NCBI GenBank assembly: GCA_023430545.1
Contig: JAEZAF010000028.1
Location: 1-33,244 of the forward strand
Source: Chloroflexota bacterium
GTDB lineage: Bacteria; Chloroflexota; Anaerolineae; Aggregatilineales; Phototrophicaceae
Length of the DNA stretch: 33,244 bases
Direction of reading: 5' to 3'
Position 1 is the first letter of the stretch, and every line of letters begins with the position of its first letter. Positions 33,051 through 33,244 of the stretch are shown here, piece by piece. The position numbers and the translations under genes are program-made. The notes under the pieces are model-generated. The model was given only the letters and a program-made list of their open reading frames with translations, was not told the origin of the DNA and ran no database searches.

Positions 33051-33244
33051 AGGGACACGCTTCTGCGCATAGGCATTAAGGTAAGGGACTCACGGCGGAA
33101 AAGCCCCCCTATCCCCGCCCTTTCCCCCACTCGCTACCGACGGGAAGAGCATCCGTCGTTCGCTCCGAGGGAAAGGGAGAAAAACAGGTCGCGGAAGAAG
33201 TAAAGTCCTCACCCGTCAACGGGGGAGGATTTAGGTGGGGGTTC
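33051..33244. repeat. Palindromic repeat family copy, cut by the right edge
   Basis: Starts after GTAGGGACACGC and contains GGCGGAAAAGCCCCCC as at 9414. Bases 33124-33173 match the reverse complement of 9512-9561 at 48 of 50 positions. It continues past the window end. Confidence 0.72.

Overview
The window reads as chromosomal DNA of a heterotrophic, sugar-degrading bacterium, most likely a member of the Chloroflexota (Anaerolineae-like). This is inferred from the overall style: many carbohydrate ABC-transporter and Gfo/Idh genes, a secreted protein with a Thr-Pro-Glu linker, a very large cyclase-ATPase-TPR protein, multi-PAS kinases, and GC-rich intergenic palindromes. No rRNA or other taxonomic marker is present, so this placement is tentative.

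Layout. (1) 1-3016, minus strand: trehalose/glycogen genes, a debranching enzyme (GlgX/TreX) followed 5 bp later by TreZ, which runs off the left edge. (2) 3346-9342, plus strand: an amino-sugar or sugar-derivative catabolic operon made of a SIS-domain phosphosugar protein, a ROK kinase, NagA and two Gfo/Idh/MocA oxidoreductases. A DUF433-DUF5615 toxin-antitoxin-like pair sits between the SIS and ROK genes. It is bracketed by a 26/27-bp direct repeat that includes the 3' end of the SIS gene, so it looks like a recent insertion. (3) 9343-11165: a long palindromic MITE-like repeat, a terminator, an MFS transporter and a second copy of the repeat family. (4) 11166-14663, minus strand: a sugar ABC importer (solute-binding protein, then MalF- and MalG-type permeases) with a strong terminator after the binding-protein gene and no ATPase gene. 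(5) 14853-18959, minus strand: a protein with the layout of mammalian soluble adenylyl cyclase (two class III cyclase domains, P-loop ATPase, TPRs). It is divergent from a secreted Calx-beta protein (19087-21144). (6) 21222-26445, minus strand: a giant REC-PAS-GAF histidine kinase overlapping a REC-histidine kinase. (7) 26762-27100: the C-terminal remnant of a LacI-type regulator. Divergent from it are a fucose/arabinose-isomerase-family gene and a DUF1349 gene. (8) 29633-32844, minus strand: a Tat-exported sugar-binding protein, a membrane histidine kinase and a NarL-type regulator in one operon, apparently a three-component sugar sensor. (9) 32845-33244: an intergenic region and another copy of the repeat family, cut by the right edge.

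Together the genes cover uptake, sensing and catabolism of sugars plus storage or stress carbohydrate metabolism and signalling. Nearly every gene 3' boundary carries a GC-rich palindrome. The points most worth following are the repeat-bracketed toxin-antitoxin insertion, the adenylyl cyclase with complementary half-sites, the sugar-sensing three-gene operon and the modular palindromic repeat family.
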